Below are positions 44,062-53,099 of a stretch of 64,000 bases of DNA, piece by piece. A model generated the notes under the pieces. The model had not been told where the DNA came from, did not search any database, and saw nothing but the letters and a program-made list of their open reading frames with translations. Made by a program: the position numbers and the translations under genes. This stretch comes from Alphaproteobacteria bacterium (GTDB lineage: Bacteria > Pseudomonadota > Alphaproteobacteria > UBA9655), in assembly GCA_027459605.1 (NCBI GenBank), contig DAIDHR010000003.1, positions 17,763 to 81,762 of the forward strand, given 5' to 3'. The first letter of the stretch is position 1. Each line of letters opens with the position of its first letter.

Positions 44062-45066
44062 TTAGGTCTCTCTCTGGATCGAAAAATAAGTCAGGTCTTC
44101 CAGAGCAGACTTAAGAGGGGAGTCTCGAAACGAGCTTAAACAGCTTAAAGCATCATCGACAAATCTTTGAGCAATAGCTTTTGTTTCATCGAGGATACCC
44201 GATTCATTTAAAAGAATAATTGCTTTCTCAAGGGCTTTTTCATCTCGGGATCCTTTGACAAAAGCCTTCTCCCAAAATTCGCGATCTATTCCTTTTTCGT
44301 AAGCGAGGATGATAGGCAACGTAACTTGACCTTCCCGGAAATCATCTCCAATAGTCTTTCCAAGCTTTCTTTGATCTGCTTCATAATCCAGAATGTCATC
44401 CATAAGTTGGAAAGCAATTCCTAAGTTATGTCCAAAACTAGCGAGGACTTGACGCTCAGGGGTATTCCCTCCAGCCACAACAACACCAACTTCTGCTGCA
44501 GCCGAAAAAAGACATGCTGTCTTTGAGCTAATAATTTTGATGTACGTATCTTGATTTAAATCTAGATCATGGCTTGAGGCGAGTTGCATGACTTCCCCTT
44601 CTGCAATGGCAGAAGAAGTCTTTGAAAGAATTCGGAGGATGTCTAAAGATTGGTCAGCCACCATCAGCTCAAAGGCTCGGCTAAAAAGAAAATCCCCAAC
44701 AAGAATACTTGCCTTATTATTCCAGCGAGTATTTGCTGTAGCCATACCACGACGAAGTGAACTTTCATCAACCACATCATCATGAAGAAGAGTTGCGGTA
44801 TGGATAAATTCAACACAGGCTGCCAAATGAATGTGGCGACTTCCCTCATATCCACAAAGCTCCGCGGCAGAGACCGTTAAAAGAGGACGAATCCTCTTCC
44901 CTCCCAAAGAAATAAGGTACCCTGCGATTTGAGGGATTAAAGCCACAGAACTTTGCATTTTCTCAAGAATGCATTCGTTGATTTGTTTAAGCTGAGGGGC
45001 GAGAAGAGTTGATAGGGATGTCAGTCCGTCTGATGAATGAAGATTGGCTCTAAGAGAAGAGATCAT
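44062..45066 (-). CDS. ispB: Polyprenyl (octaprenyl) diphosphate synthase
   Basis: A 334-residue trans-prenyltransferase. The first aspartate-rich motif is DDVVD (D96-D100) with the GGKRIRP block before it; the second is DDILD (FQLMDDILDYEAD). Such enzymes make the ubiquinone side chain; chain length (8-10 units) cannot be read safely. It is divergent from a Ubi-type hydroxylase, which supports the quinone role. Confidence 0.9.
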   Translation of the reverse strand: MISSLRANLHSSDGLTSLSTLLAPQLKQINECILEKMQSSVALIPQIAGYLISLGGKRIRPLLTVSAAELCGYEGSRHIHLAACVEFIHTATLLHDDVVDESSLRRGMATANTRWNNKASILVGDFLFSRAFELMVADQSLDILRILSKTSSAIAEGEVMQLASSHDLDLNQDTYIKIISSKTACLFSAAAEVGVVVAGGNTPERQVLASFGHNLGIAFQLMDDILDYEADQRKLGKTIGDDFREGQVTLPIILAYEKGIDREFWEKAFVKGSRDEKALEKAIILLNESGILDETKAIAQRFVDDALSCLSSFRDSPLKSALEDLTYFSIQRET

Positions 45067-45151
45067 AATGGCTTTTAAGTCCTGTCTTGATTTTAAAGCC
45101 CAATTTACCCTAATTTTATCTAAAGATTCTAGTCAAAAAGAGATCCTTTAT

Positions 45152-46312
45152 ATGAAAGACGTCATTATCGTTGGTGGGGGGTTAACAGGAGGGGTGCTTG
45201 CTTGCGCTCTTGCTGAGCAAGGCCTTGATATAATTGTGGTAGATCAAACGGAACAAAAGCTTCCCCTTCTTTCTGATGGGCGGTCTTTTGCTCTGTCTCG
45301 AAGTTCATTCAACTTGTTGTCGAAATTAGGGATTTGGCAGGCCTTACATGAAGTAACCCCCATTCGATCTATTCATACGTCCGATGGGGTTCTTCCTCAC
45401 TGGGTTGATTATCATGAAGAAGAAGTGGGGGGTGGTCCTTTAGGGTATGTGGTGGATAGCGCTCTTTTAAAATCCAAAATTTTGGAGAAAGTTCGCTCAT
45501 ATAAGAATATAGAGCTTCATGCGCCTACATCCTTTGTTCGTTTTGGAAAGACACCCACCTCTGCCTTTATCGAAACAGATCATAAAGAATTTCTTCAAGC
45601 CCCCCTTTGCATTGCAGCCGATGGGAAATTTTCAGCTCTAAGGAAAGAAGTGAATATCCCCCTTTTTAAATGGAACTATGATCAAATAGCCATTGTATGC
45701 AATATGGCCCATAGCCTTTCCCATGATAACTGGGCTTTTGAGCATTTTCTCCCGACTGGTCCCCTTGCTTTTGTTCCTCGCCCGGGAAATGAATCAGGCC
45801 TTGTTTGGTCTGTTGAGAAGAAGAAAGCCGAGGTTTACTTAAGCCTTCCAGAGGACGACTTTACAAAGGAGGTCCAAACCCTATTTGGGGAGTCCTTAGG
45901 AACTTTCACACTGTCGAGCCAGAGATGGCATTATCCCTTAAATGCTTGTTTACCAAAGCGTCTTATTGACGATCGCTTAGCGCTTGTGGGAGATGCAGCA
46001 CACGCTTTTCATCCCGTGGCAGGTCAAGGATTGAATGTGGGGCTTCGAGGAGTTGCCGTTCTTGCTGAGATTCTTGGAGATGCTTTTTGTTTGGGGCTTG
46101 ATCTAGGGTCACAAACTGTCCTGACCTCCTATCAAAAAAGGCGTCGCTTGGATATTTTATCAATGATAGCTTTAACGGATGGTATGGTGCGTATTTTTTC
46201 AAATGAGAGTCGTCTCTTAGCTCATGCTCGGTCCCTTGGCTTTGGGCTTGTCAAACACTGTACTCCGTTAAGGCACAGGATGATTCGCCATGCCATGGGA
46301 ATTGCGGGATAA
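45152..46312 (+). CDS. FAD-dependent ubiquinone-biosynthesis monooxygenase (UbiH/UbiF/Coq6 family)
   Basis: About 386 residues from the ATG at 45152, where MKDVIIVGGGLTGGVLACAL opens the FAD-binding Rossmann fold. The second FAD motif is LVGDAAHAFHPVAGQGLNVG, typical of the UbiH/F/I group. It hydroxylates the quinone ring, but which position cannot be told. An in-frame start at 45044 would overlap the divergent ispB and is unlikely. A weak hairpin (46312-46352) may end the transcript. Confidence 0.88.
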   Translation: MKDVIIVGGGLTGGVLACALAEQGLDIIVVDQTEQKLPLLSDGRSFALSRSSFNLLSKLGIWQALHEVTPIRSIHTSDGVLPHWVDYHEEEVGGGPLGYVVDSALLKSKILEKVRSYKNIELHAPTSFVRFGKTPTSAFIETDHKEFLQAPLCIAADGKFSALRKEVNIPLFKWNYDQIAIVCNMAHSLSHDNWAFEHFLPTGPLAFVPRPGNESGLVWSVEKKKAEVYLSLPEDDFTKEVQTLFGESLGTFTLSSQRWHYPLNACLPKRLIDDRLALVGDAAHAFHPVAGQGLNVGLRGVAVLAEILGDAFCLGLDLGSQTVLTSYQKRRRLDILSMIALTDGMVRIFSNESRLLAHARSLGFGLVKHCTPLRHRMIRHAMGIAG

Positions 46313-46375
46313 GACAAGGCTAAAAAGAATATCCTTTGTCTTCTTGCTCATTGTTTGAAAGCGAAATGTTGTTAT

Positions 46376-46600
46376 CTATTTTACCAAAAGTTGTAAATGA
46401 CCAAGTTGTAGTAAGACATGTATAGTCCCCTTTTCCGTAATGCCAGTCGGAATACCCCCCTCATTATAACTCAGAAGTCCTTGGTCGTTATCTTCACTTA
46501 AGGCCTCGGCTCCTAACAATGCTGTAAGCCCAGCAAAAACAAGTTTATTATCTTTGTCCTTTGGTCCTTTAGCGATGAGGGAGTTTAAAAAGTCATTCAT
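46376..46600 (-). CDS. Short hypothetical protein
   Basis: A 74-codon frame without a clear ribosome site. The sequence (NDFLNSLIAKGPKDKDNK, LVFAGLTALLGAEALSEDND) has no motif that I know. It lies in a small accessory patch with the following genes on the same strand. It could be a fragment of a larger lost gene. Confidence 0.3.
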   Translation of the reverse strand: MNDFLNSLIAKGPKDKDNKLVFAGLTALLGAEALSEDNDQGLLSYNEGGIPTGITEKGTIHVLLQLGHLQLLVK

Positions 46601-46631
46601 TCGTGTGATATACTTTTGTGTTGTGAAAAAT

Positions 46632-47045
46632 TCATAAAAAGCAATGAGAGCTTCTTGTTTTTGAGTTTATTAAATTTAGCATAAAGTTTTTATAATCATT
46701 CTCGTCTTCAAGAGTAATATTTAAACTGCCCTTCACCAGAGATGAAAATTCAACCCTACTGTAGTTTTCTAGATGCTTTTTAACATCTGATGAACTGAGT
46801 GTAAGAAAAGAAGTTGATGAAGAATTTTTCTGTTCATTATGATAAAAGCTATCTGTTTCTCCCTGAACAGCGAGTGTCGTAGGTTTCTTGGAAATGGGGA
46901 AACTACAAATTTTAGAAATCTTCGAATAGGTTTTTTGAAATAAAGGTTTGTCCTCCTCATTTTCAGAAAACTCCTCCATTGCAGAAAGACTGGTGCTTCC
47001 TAGGAGGAGTACAATAAAAGAAACAGAGGAAATAATCCCATACAT
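46632..47045 (-). CDS. Exported hypothetical protein
   Basis: A 137-residue protein with a signal peptide (ISSVSFIVLLLGSTSLSA) and a Ser-rich polar mature part (NEQKNSSSTSFLTLSSSD), ending in SRTRSSHCFL-like residues. TGAGGA stands about 7 bases before the ATG. I do not recognise it. It shares the strand with the exported biotin-ligase homologue downstream of it in coordinate, but an opposite-strand open frame and non-coding bases lie between. Confidence 0.5.
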   Translation of the reverse strand: MYGIISSVSFIVLLLGSTSLSAMEEFSENEEDKPLFQKTYSKISKICSFPISKKPTTLAVQGETDSFYHNEQKNSSSTSFLTLSSSDVKKHLENYSRVEFSSLVKGSLNITLEDENDYKNFMLNLINSKTRSSHCFL

Positions 47046-47436
47046 GATATCCTCAACTTAAAAATTAGCAAAAAAGCTTATATAAATAGAGATAAGTTGA
47101 ATGTCAATCTTGCATATTTGGTATCCTTAACGTGACAAATTTCATCGTTCGGTAGATTGTCTCGTGAGTTTCTTATGAAATATTTTTCTTGAAAGATTTA
47201 TTTAAAAAGTTCTTGCATAGCTTCGATCAATCGACCACCCTTCAAGAAGCTCTCTCGATGCGAGAGGGCGCGACAAACAGATGCAGGACCATCTCCCCGC
47301 AGCTAACCACGATCAACCCAGAGGAGCTAATCCTGGCTGATCACAAAGTAGCCCAGATTTCACAACGATTTTATCTCATAAGCGTAGGCCCTGCAATTAT
47401 CTACCTAAAATCTTGACATCCTTTTAAGGGGCCTCT
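47046..47436. other. Stretch with one doubtful frame of higher G+C
   Basis: About 390 bases between two minus-strand genes. A 75-codon plus-strand frame (47189-47416, TTG start, SFDQSTTLQEALSMREG, ISPQLTTINPEELILADHK) has a middle section of clearly higher G+C than the surroundings. It has no ribosome site or known motif and may be the remnant of acquired DNA. Confidence 0.3.
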
Positions 47437-48318
47437 TTATTTCTTCTGTTCAGGTTTCTTCACAATTCGCCCTGTATAAAATACTTTTTCTTCTCCATTT
47501 TGCATTTTTAAAAGCAGTCCACCCTTTTTATCAATGCCTTGGCAAATTCCTTCATAATTTTGACCGTCATCATTCACAGTCAAAGGAAGACCAACATAAA
47601 TCAATCGCTTTTTTAAATCTGGATAGATCGCATCAAATTCCCCGTGAATCAATTTGCGAAGATTGAGGAGAAGATATTTATTCATCTTTTCTAAGATAAG
47701 GTCTTTATCCCAGTCTTTCCCACTTTGAACCTTCAAAGAAGTGACGGGCTGGTCAAGAGTTTCACATATGTCTTTCGACATATTCACATTGAAGCCAATT
47801 CCAATTAGAAGCACATTTTCTGAAGTTCCCTTAATCAATCCCTTTGTTTCACACAAAACACCACAAACCTTTTTTTCATCCAGATAGGTATCGTTTATCC
47901 ATTTGATTTGAGGTTTAAATCCAATCTCTTCAAGAAGTTGAGCCATCGCAACAGTTACTGTCTGTGGAATATTCATCTGCAAAGCCATTTTAGAGCTTGG
48001 CCAAGGAATTAAATAAGTTGCATAAACATTAACATTGGGAGGAGATGCCCACATGCGATTCTGCTGCCCGATCCCTGCCGTTTGCTCATCAGCTGTTACG
48101 AGGTTCCAGCGGTTTGAGCTCATTCTCCTTTCGCCTGAAACAAGTTTATCTGCTTCTTCTCTCAAATGGAGTTGGGTTGAATTTATAGTTTTAAAATGGG
48201 TGCGTTCAATGACCTTTCCCTGCTCTTCATTCCTCTCATACCAAACGGCATTAGCAAAATAAGTGTTTATTAGCAGTGTTACGAGAAATCCAATAAATAT
48301 TTTTCCAAATGATGTCAT
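47437..48318 (-). CDS. Exported biotin-protein ligase homologue with altered biotinyl-AMP loop
   Basis: About 293 residues from the ATG at 48318, with AGGAGG 6 bases upstream. A clear signal peptide (FIGFLVTLLINTYFANA, cut after ANA) precedes a BPL/LplA/LipB catalytic domain: NLVTADEQTAGIGQ, IKWINDTYL, KKVCGVLCE and IGIGFNVNM, then a C-terminal SH3-like barrel (YEGICQGIDKKGGLLLKM). BirA enzymes are cytoplasmic; this one should leave the cytoplasm. The loop that is GRGRRGRKW in E. coli BirA reads GIGQQNRMW here (residues 82-90), so two key arginines are lost. The catalytic lysine region (KKVCG) and KW-ND are kept. No N-terminal repressor domain is present. Confidence 0.8.
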   Translation of the reverse strand: MTSFGKIFIGFLVTLLINTYFANAVWYERNEEQGKVIERTHFKTINSTQLHLREEADKLVSGERRMSSNRWNLVTADEQTAGIGQQNRMWASPPNVNVYATYLIPWPSSKMALQMNIPQTVTVAMAQLLEEIGFKPQIKWINDTYLDEKKVCGVLCETKGLIKGTSENVLLIGIGFNVNMSKDICETLDQPVTSLKVQSGKDWDKDLILEKMNKYLLLNLRKLIHGEFDAIYPDLKKRLIYVGLPLTVNDDGQNYEGICQGIDKKGGLLLKMQNGEEKVFYTGRIVKKPEQKK

Positions 48319-48441
48319 CAATTTCCTCCTAAATAAGAACTGAGATCATTATAGCTTCTTTTCATAAAAGGGAAAATAAAAAATTTTATTATATAATCAT
48401 TAGATTTGAGGTTCTCGAATTTTACTTCGCCAGGAGTACTC

Positions 48442-48522
48442 ATGACAATTTTCGAGTTTTTCTTAAGGACAGAGTCGACTCTCACAAATTTTCTTAAGAG
48501 GGCCCTGAGAAAAAATGGATAG
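48442..48522 (+). CDS. Possible short leader peptide upstream of the acyltransferase fusion
   Basis: A 26-codon frame (MTIFEFFLRTESTLTNFLKR and 6 more residues) with AGGAG 5 bases before the ATG, in the 278-base gap before the aas-type gene. It has no known motif. The good ribosome site is the only support. Confidence 0.2.
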   Translation: MTIFEFFLRTESTLTNFLKRALRKNG

Positions 48523-48596
48523 AATATTGTGAATAGGCTTTTTACAGTGTATATTTATTAAATATCATATTTTTTAGAAAAAAGCAAATTTTTAAA

Positions 48597-51500
48597 TTGC
48601 CCATTCGTAAAATGCGTCACAAAGAAAAAAAGAATAAAAAACTTTCGATGCCCGCCCTTATTGAAAACAAACCTTTTTGGGCCCTTTTTGGTACGCAGTT
48701 TTTTGGCGCTTACAACGACAATTTTTTTCGGACAGCTCTGATTACATTAATCACATTCCATTTGATGTCTTATTCAGAGGCAGCAAAGTCGATTTTTGTT
48801 TCATCTGCCTTTGGTGTTTTTACCCTTCCTTTTTTCCTCTTTTCCCCCCTTGCCGGGCAGCTTGCAGACGGGTTTGACAAAGCAAAAATCATCAGATGGG
48901 TCAAAGGATCTGAAGTTGTAATTGTAAGCCTCAGTGCCTACGGGTTCATCCATAAAGACCCCTTTTTCCTGTTGGGGGCTCTCTTTTTTATGGGGGTGCA
49001 TTCTACCTTTTTTGGCCCAGCGAAGTATAGCATTTTGCCTGAGATTTTACCTCAAAATAACCTCCTGAGCGGAAATGGTTTTATTGAAGCAGGGACATTT
49101 CTTGCAATTATGCTTGGGACTTTATTTGGGGCCCTTTTAATCCATCTACAAGTTCCATTAAGTTTGATTAGTCTTCAATTATTAGGCATAGCTCTTGCGG
49201 GTTTTGGAATCAGTTGGATGATTCCACCCCTTCGTCCAACGGCCCCTCGCTTAAAAATTCGTTTTTCCTGGCTCAGCGAAATGAAAAACCTCTTTCAGTA
49301 TGCACGAAAAGATGACCGTGTTTTTAGAGCCATTATCGCCATTGCTTGGTTTTGGCTTGTGGGAACACTCCTTATGGCCCAATTACCCTCTTTTTCCAAA
49401 GCTGTTATCGAGGTGGAAGAAAGTGTTTTCATCTTCCTTCTCCTTCTCTTTACCATTGGTATTGGGATGGGATCGATCCTTTGCAATTTCATTTTGAAAG
49501 GAAAAATTACAACATTGTATGTTCCTCTATTGTCGGTTCTTCTGTTTTTTCTTTTGCTGGATCTATCATGTTTTTCTGTTCCATTAGCATCAACGACGAC
49601 GTCTCTTATTCCTTTCTTAACATCCTTTCAAGGCCTCCGCTTATCCTTTGATGTTCTTGCACTTTCTTTCATCGGTGGTGTTTATATCGTCCCTCTTTAT
49701 GCCTACATTCAAACTCACGCAATACCGAGCCAAAGATCTCAAGTTATAGCCTTTAGCAACATTATAAATGCAGGGTTTATGGTCTTTATCAGCTTTTCCT
49801 CGTCATTCCTTTTGAGTTTAAGGGTTTCAATTCCAACCCTCATTTTCTTAACTTCCCTCGGCCAGTTAATCATGATCATGTATGTTCTGCGAATTCTTCC
49901 TGATCCTGCTCTTAAAAAAACGCTGTCTTGGGTTTTACGCTTCGTCTTTCGCTTGGAGGTTAAGGGCCTTGAAAATTATCAAAAGGCCGGGGAAAAAGTC
50001 ATTTTGATAGCAAATCATACGTCTTATATCGATGCGCTTTTAATTGCGGCTAGTCTTCCAGAAAAACCAGTTTTTGCCATTAACCTATTTACGGCTAAAA
50101 AATGGTGGGTCAAGCCTTTCTTAGTTTTAGCGAAGGTGATTCCCGTAGACCCATTGTATCCTTACACCCTGCGCGAGGTTATAGAAGAAGCCAAAAAAGG
50201 CCATAAGGTTCTTATTTTCCCAGAAGGAAGGCTCACCCTTACGGGAAGCCTTATGAAAGTCTATGAAGGGCCAGGAATGGTTGCAGAGAAATCGGGTGCA
50301 ACTCTCCTTCCCATGCATATTGAAGGAGCTCAATACACATTTTTCTCTCTTCTGAAAGGAGAGGCTCCACGTAAGTTTTTTCCAAAAATAACCGTGACGA
50401 TTCTTCCCCCCTTTACCCTTTCCCTTGATCCTTCGCTCATAGGTAAAGCACGCCGAAAAGCTTTAAGCAAAAAGATTTATGATGTCATGGTCTCCACCAT
50501 GTTTAAATCTTTTGTCTTTGAAAAGACTTTGTTTTTGTCCCTTCTTAAAAGCAAAAAACTTTATGGATTACGACGACCTATTTTACAAGATGCGAGCCAG
50601 CAGACCCTTACTTATGGAACTCTTTTATTAAAGGTTTTTACTTTTTCGCGCCTTTTCTCTCAAAAAACGCGTGGGGAAGAAAGAGTAGGGCTTATGCTCC
50701 CAAATTCCCATGCTCTTGTTGTGAGTTTTTGGGCCCTCCAAATGGCAGGACAAATTCCCGCACTTTTAAATTTTACGAGTGGGCCGAGGACACTTTTAAC
50801 ATTGTGTCAACTGGCTAATATCAATCATGTCTTTACCTCTCACCTTCTCGTTAAAAAAGAACGGCTTCAAGATGAGATTATTCTGTTAAAAGAGAATAAA
50901 ATTCATGTTCATTATCTTGAGGATGAGGTTAAAAAAATTGGCCTCATCGATAAGCTTTGGGGGCTTTATGGAATGCTTTTCCCAGAAAAGGCTTATCGAA
51001 AAAGGGTTCCTGTTCCAGCTCCCCTTGACCCTTGTGTCGTTTTGTTTACATCTGGATCGGAAGCAACCCCTAAAGGTGTTGTTTTAAGCCACACCAACCT
51101 GCTAGCTAATTGTTATCAATTAACCTGTGTTGTAGATTTTAACGGAAAAGATCTGGTATTGAATATCTTACCCCTCTTTCATGCCTTTGGTTTGCTAGGC
51201 ATGGTACTTCCCCTCCTTTCTGGCATTAAGTGTTTTCACTATATCTCCCCCCTTCACTACAGAGTTGTTGCGGAACTTGTCTATGATATGGGAGCTACAA
51301 TCTTATTTGGAACGGATACTTTCTTATTTGGCTATGGCCGAGCAGCCCATCCTTATGATTTTCATACTCTTCGCTATGTATTTGCAGGAGCTGAAAAACT
51401 TAAAGAAGAAACGCAAAAGCTGTGGTTTGATAAGTTTGGCATACGAATTTTTGAGGGATATGGAACCACTGAAACAAGCCCTGTTTTATCAGTCAACACT

Positions 51501-52049
51501 CCCATGCATTATAAAGCGGAAACTGTAGGGCGCTTTTTACCTGAAATTTCTTATCGACTTGACCCTATTGAAGGGATCCTGAGAGGTGGCCGACTATGGG
51601 TCCATGGGCCAAATATCATGAAAGGATACATTTCGCAAAAAGATTCAAGCTTTCTCATCGCCCCAAAAGAGGGCTGGTATGATACAGGAGATATTGTTGA
51701 CGTGGATGGAGAAGGATATGTGCACATTCTGGGCCGTGCTAAACGCTTTGCTAAGGTTGGGGGAGAAATCCTTTCTCTAACCCACATCGAAGAAATGTTG
51801 GCTTGTTTATGGCCGGGCTATCTTCATGCCGTTGTTTCGCGTCCATATTCAAAAAAGGGAGAGAAATTGGTTCTTTTTACAGAATATCCTCAGGCTGAAA
51901 AAGGAGCGTTGATTTCTTTCTGGAAAGCTCAGGGGCTCTCAGAACTCTCCTTGCCCAAATCAATAAATATCCTTCCAACTATTCCTCTTCTAAGCTCCGG
52001 AAAAGTTGATTATAGAGCACTTGAAAATTTTCCCCATACGAAAATTTAA
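48597..52049 (+). CDS. aas: Fusion of LplT-like MFS, PlsC acyltransferase and acyl-ACP synthetase (Aas type)
   Basis: A 1150-residue three-part protein. Residues about 20-425 form an MFS lysophospholipid flippase (FGTQFFGAYNDNFFRTAL). Residues about 450-650 form a PlsC domain with the H-x4-D motif in NHTSYIDALL and FPEGRLTLTGS. From about 680 follows an AMP-forming synthetase with P-loop LFTSGSEATPKGVVLSH, YGTTETSP, YDTGDIVDVDGEGY and the end lysine in SGKVDYRALE. Together they import lysophospholipid and reacylate it. The TTG at 48597 or the ATG codons at 48612 and 48648 may be the start; none has a strong ribosome site. Confidence 0.88.
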   Translation: MPIRKMRHKEKKNKKLSMPALIENKPFWALFGTQFFGAYNDNFFRTALITLITFHLMSYSEAAKSIFVSSAFGVFTLPFFLFSPLAGQLADGFDKAKIIRWVKGSEVVIVSLSAYGFIHKDPFFLLGALFFMGVHSTFFGPAKYSILPEILPQNNLLSGNGFIEAGTFLAIMLGTLFGALLIHLQVPLSLISLQLLGIALAGFGISWMIPPLRPTAPRLKIRFSWLSEMKNLFQYARKDDRVFRAIIAIAWFWLVGTLLMAQLPSFSKAVIEVEESVFIFLLLLFTIGIGMGSILCNFILKGKITTLYVPLLSVLLFFLLLDLSCFSVPLASTTTSLIPFLTSFQGLRLSFDVLALSFIGGVYIVPLYAYIQTHAIPSQRSQVIAFSNIINAGFMVFISFSSSFLLSLRVSIPTLIFLTSLGQLIMIMYVLRILPDPALKKTLSWVLRFVFRLEVKGLENYQKAGEKVILIANHTSYIDALLIAASLPEKPVFAINLFTAKKWWVKPFLVLAKVIPVDPLYPYTLREVIEEAKKGHKVLIFPEGRLTLTGSLMKVYEGPGMVAEKSGATLLPMHIEGAQYTFFSLLKGEAPRKFFPKITVTILPPFTLSLDPSLIGKARRKALSKKIYDVMVSTMFKSFVFEKTLFLSLLKSKKLYGLRRPILQDASQQTLTYGTLLLKVFTFSRLFSQKTRGEERVGLMLPNSHALVVSFWALQMAGQIPALLNFTSGPRTLLTLCQLANINHVFTSHLLVKKERLQDEIILLKENKIHVHYLEDEVKKIGLIDKLWGLYGMLFPEKAYRKRVPVPAPLDPCVVLFTSGSEATPKGVVLSHTNLLANCYQLTCVVDFNGKDLVLNILPLFHAFGLLGMVLPLLSGIKCFHYISPLHYRVVAELVYDMGATILFGTDTFLFGYGRAAHPYDFHTLRYVFAGAEKLKEETQKLWFDKFGIRIFEGYGTTETSPVLSVNTPMHYKAETVGRFLPEISYRLDPIEGILRGGRLWVHGPNIMKGYISQKDSSFLIAPKEGWYDTGDIVDVDGEGYVHILGRAKRFAKVGGEILSLTHIEEMLACLWPGYLHAVVSRPYSKKGEKLVLFTEYPQAEKGALISFWKAQGLSELSLPKSINILPTIPLLSSGKVDYRALENFPHTKI

Positions 52050-52139
52050 AAAAGGAATGGAGGTCCCCACCCCCTTCCTCCTCTGGTTTTGTGGTGGCTG
52101 AATACAATAACCGAGAAAAGGAAGGAGAGTGAAGAGGAG

Positions 52140-52988
52140 TTAGAAGGCTTTGCCTTCCGTAAAGGATTTATAAACAAGGACAATAGCTTTCGTATAAAAG
52201 GCCCATGAAAACAGCCAAATGAGGAAGGTAAAAATGATACCTAAGCCAACTGCAATACTTGTCAATATAGGTGTGATTAAATCTAAAATTATGCCGAGAA
52301 GCACGATGATAAGACTTCCTATTATTGCTATGGCGAAAAGAGAAAATGTAATGAGGAGCATTAATAAGAACAATCTCCAAACGTTTCCTTTTAAAAGAAG
52401 CCAACTTGATTTAAGAGGAGCGCTATCATCGAGTGATATCAATAGAAATAGCAAACCAATGCGTAAGGCAAGGTAAATCCCGAGGACAGCAAATCCAATT
52501 CCTAAAATCACTGGTAAGATCGCATTCCCAATGGCAAAGAGCACTCCGGCAGTAATACCCGCTGAAATTCCTATGTAGATAGTGGCCAAAATTATGATTA
52601 AAATATAATACAAAATGAGCCTTATAAAACGCCAATCTAAGTTTAGGGTCCACCAACGATTCCCCCCCTCATTGAGGGCTCCATAGCGGAAGCCATTAAT
52701 ATAAAGACAAGTCATTGATATGATGCCAGTAATAAAATGCGTCACATTTGCAAGAATCAGGACAAACGGGTATTGCCCGAAATCTTGCATAGCATTAACC
52801 TGTGTGGCCCCATCTGGGGGAGCCCATAAAGACTCACCAACGGACCAGTAGGCAACCAGCATAATAATCGAGCCAATTACCCATATCACAATCGGAGCAA
52901 AAGCAACTCTGAACCACTCCAACTTATGCTCTAAGACATTTTTGAAGCCTTCTTTGAAAATATTCATAACTTGAATAGACATTGGCAT
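52140..52988 (-). CDS. Polytopic membrane protein of unknown function
   Basis: A 282-residue protein with about six membrane helices, including Ile/Leu-rich segments (LILYYILIIILATIYIGIS, AIAIIGSLIIVLLGIILDL). The N-terminal MNIFKEGFKNVLEHKLEWFR is a polar amphipathic start. The layout recalls YciC/DUF975-like or GDPD-linked membrane domains, but I cannot assign it. AAGGGG supports the ATG at residue 3 (MSIQVMNIF) as start. Confidence 0.6.
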   Translation of the reverse strand: MPMSIQVMNIFKEGFKNVLEHKLEWFRVAFAPIVIWVIGSIIMLVAYWSVGESLWAPPDGATQVNAMQDFGQYPFVLILANVTHFITGIISMTCLYINGFRYGALNEGGNRWWTLNLDWRFIRLILYYILIIILATIYIGISAGITAGVLFAIGNAILPVILGIGFAVLGIYLALRIGLLFLLISLDDSAPLKSSWLLLKGNVWRLFLLMLLITFSLFAIAIIGSLIIVLLGIILDLITPILTSIAVGLGIIFTFLIWLFSWAFYTKAIVLVYKSFTEGKAF

Positions 52989-53099
52989 CCCCTTAAATAA
53001 TTTATTTTTTACCTATTTTATATTAGCATTAATCTACTTAAGATTTTATTAAAAATTTTACTGCTTGTCGACTTTTAAAAAAAAATGTATGCATTTCTT

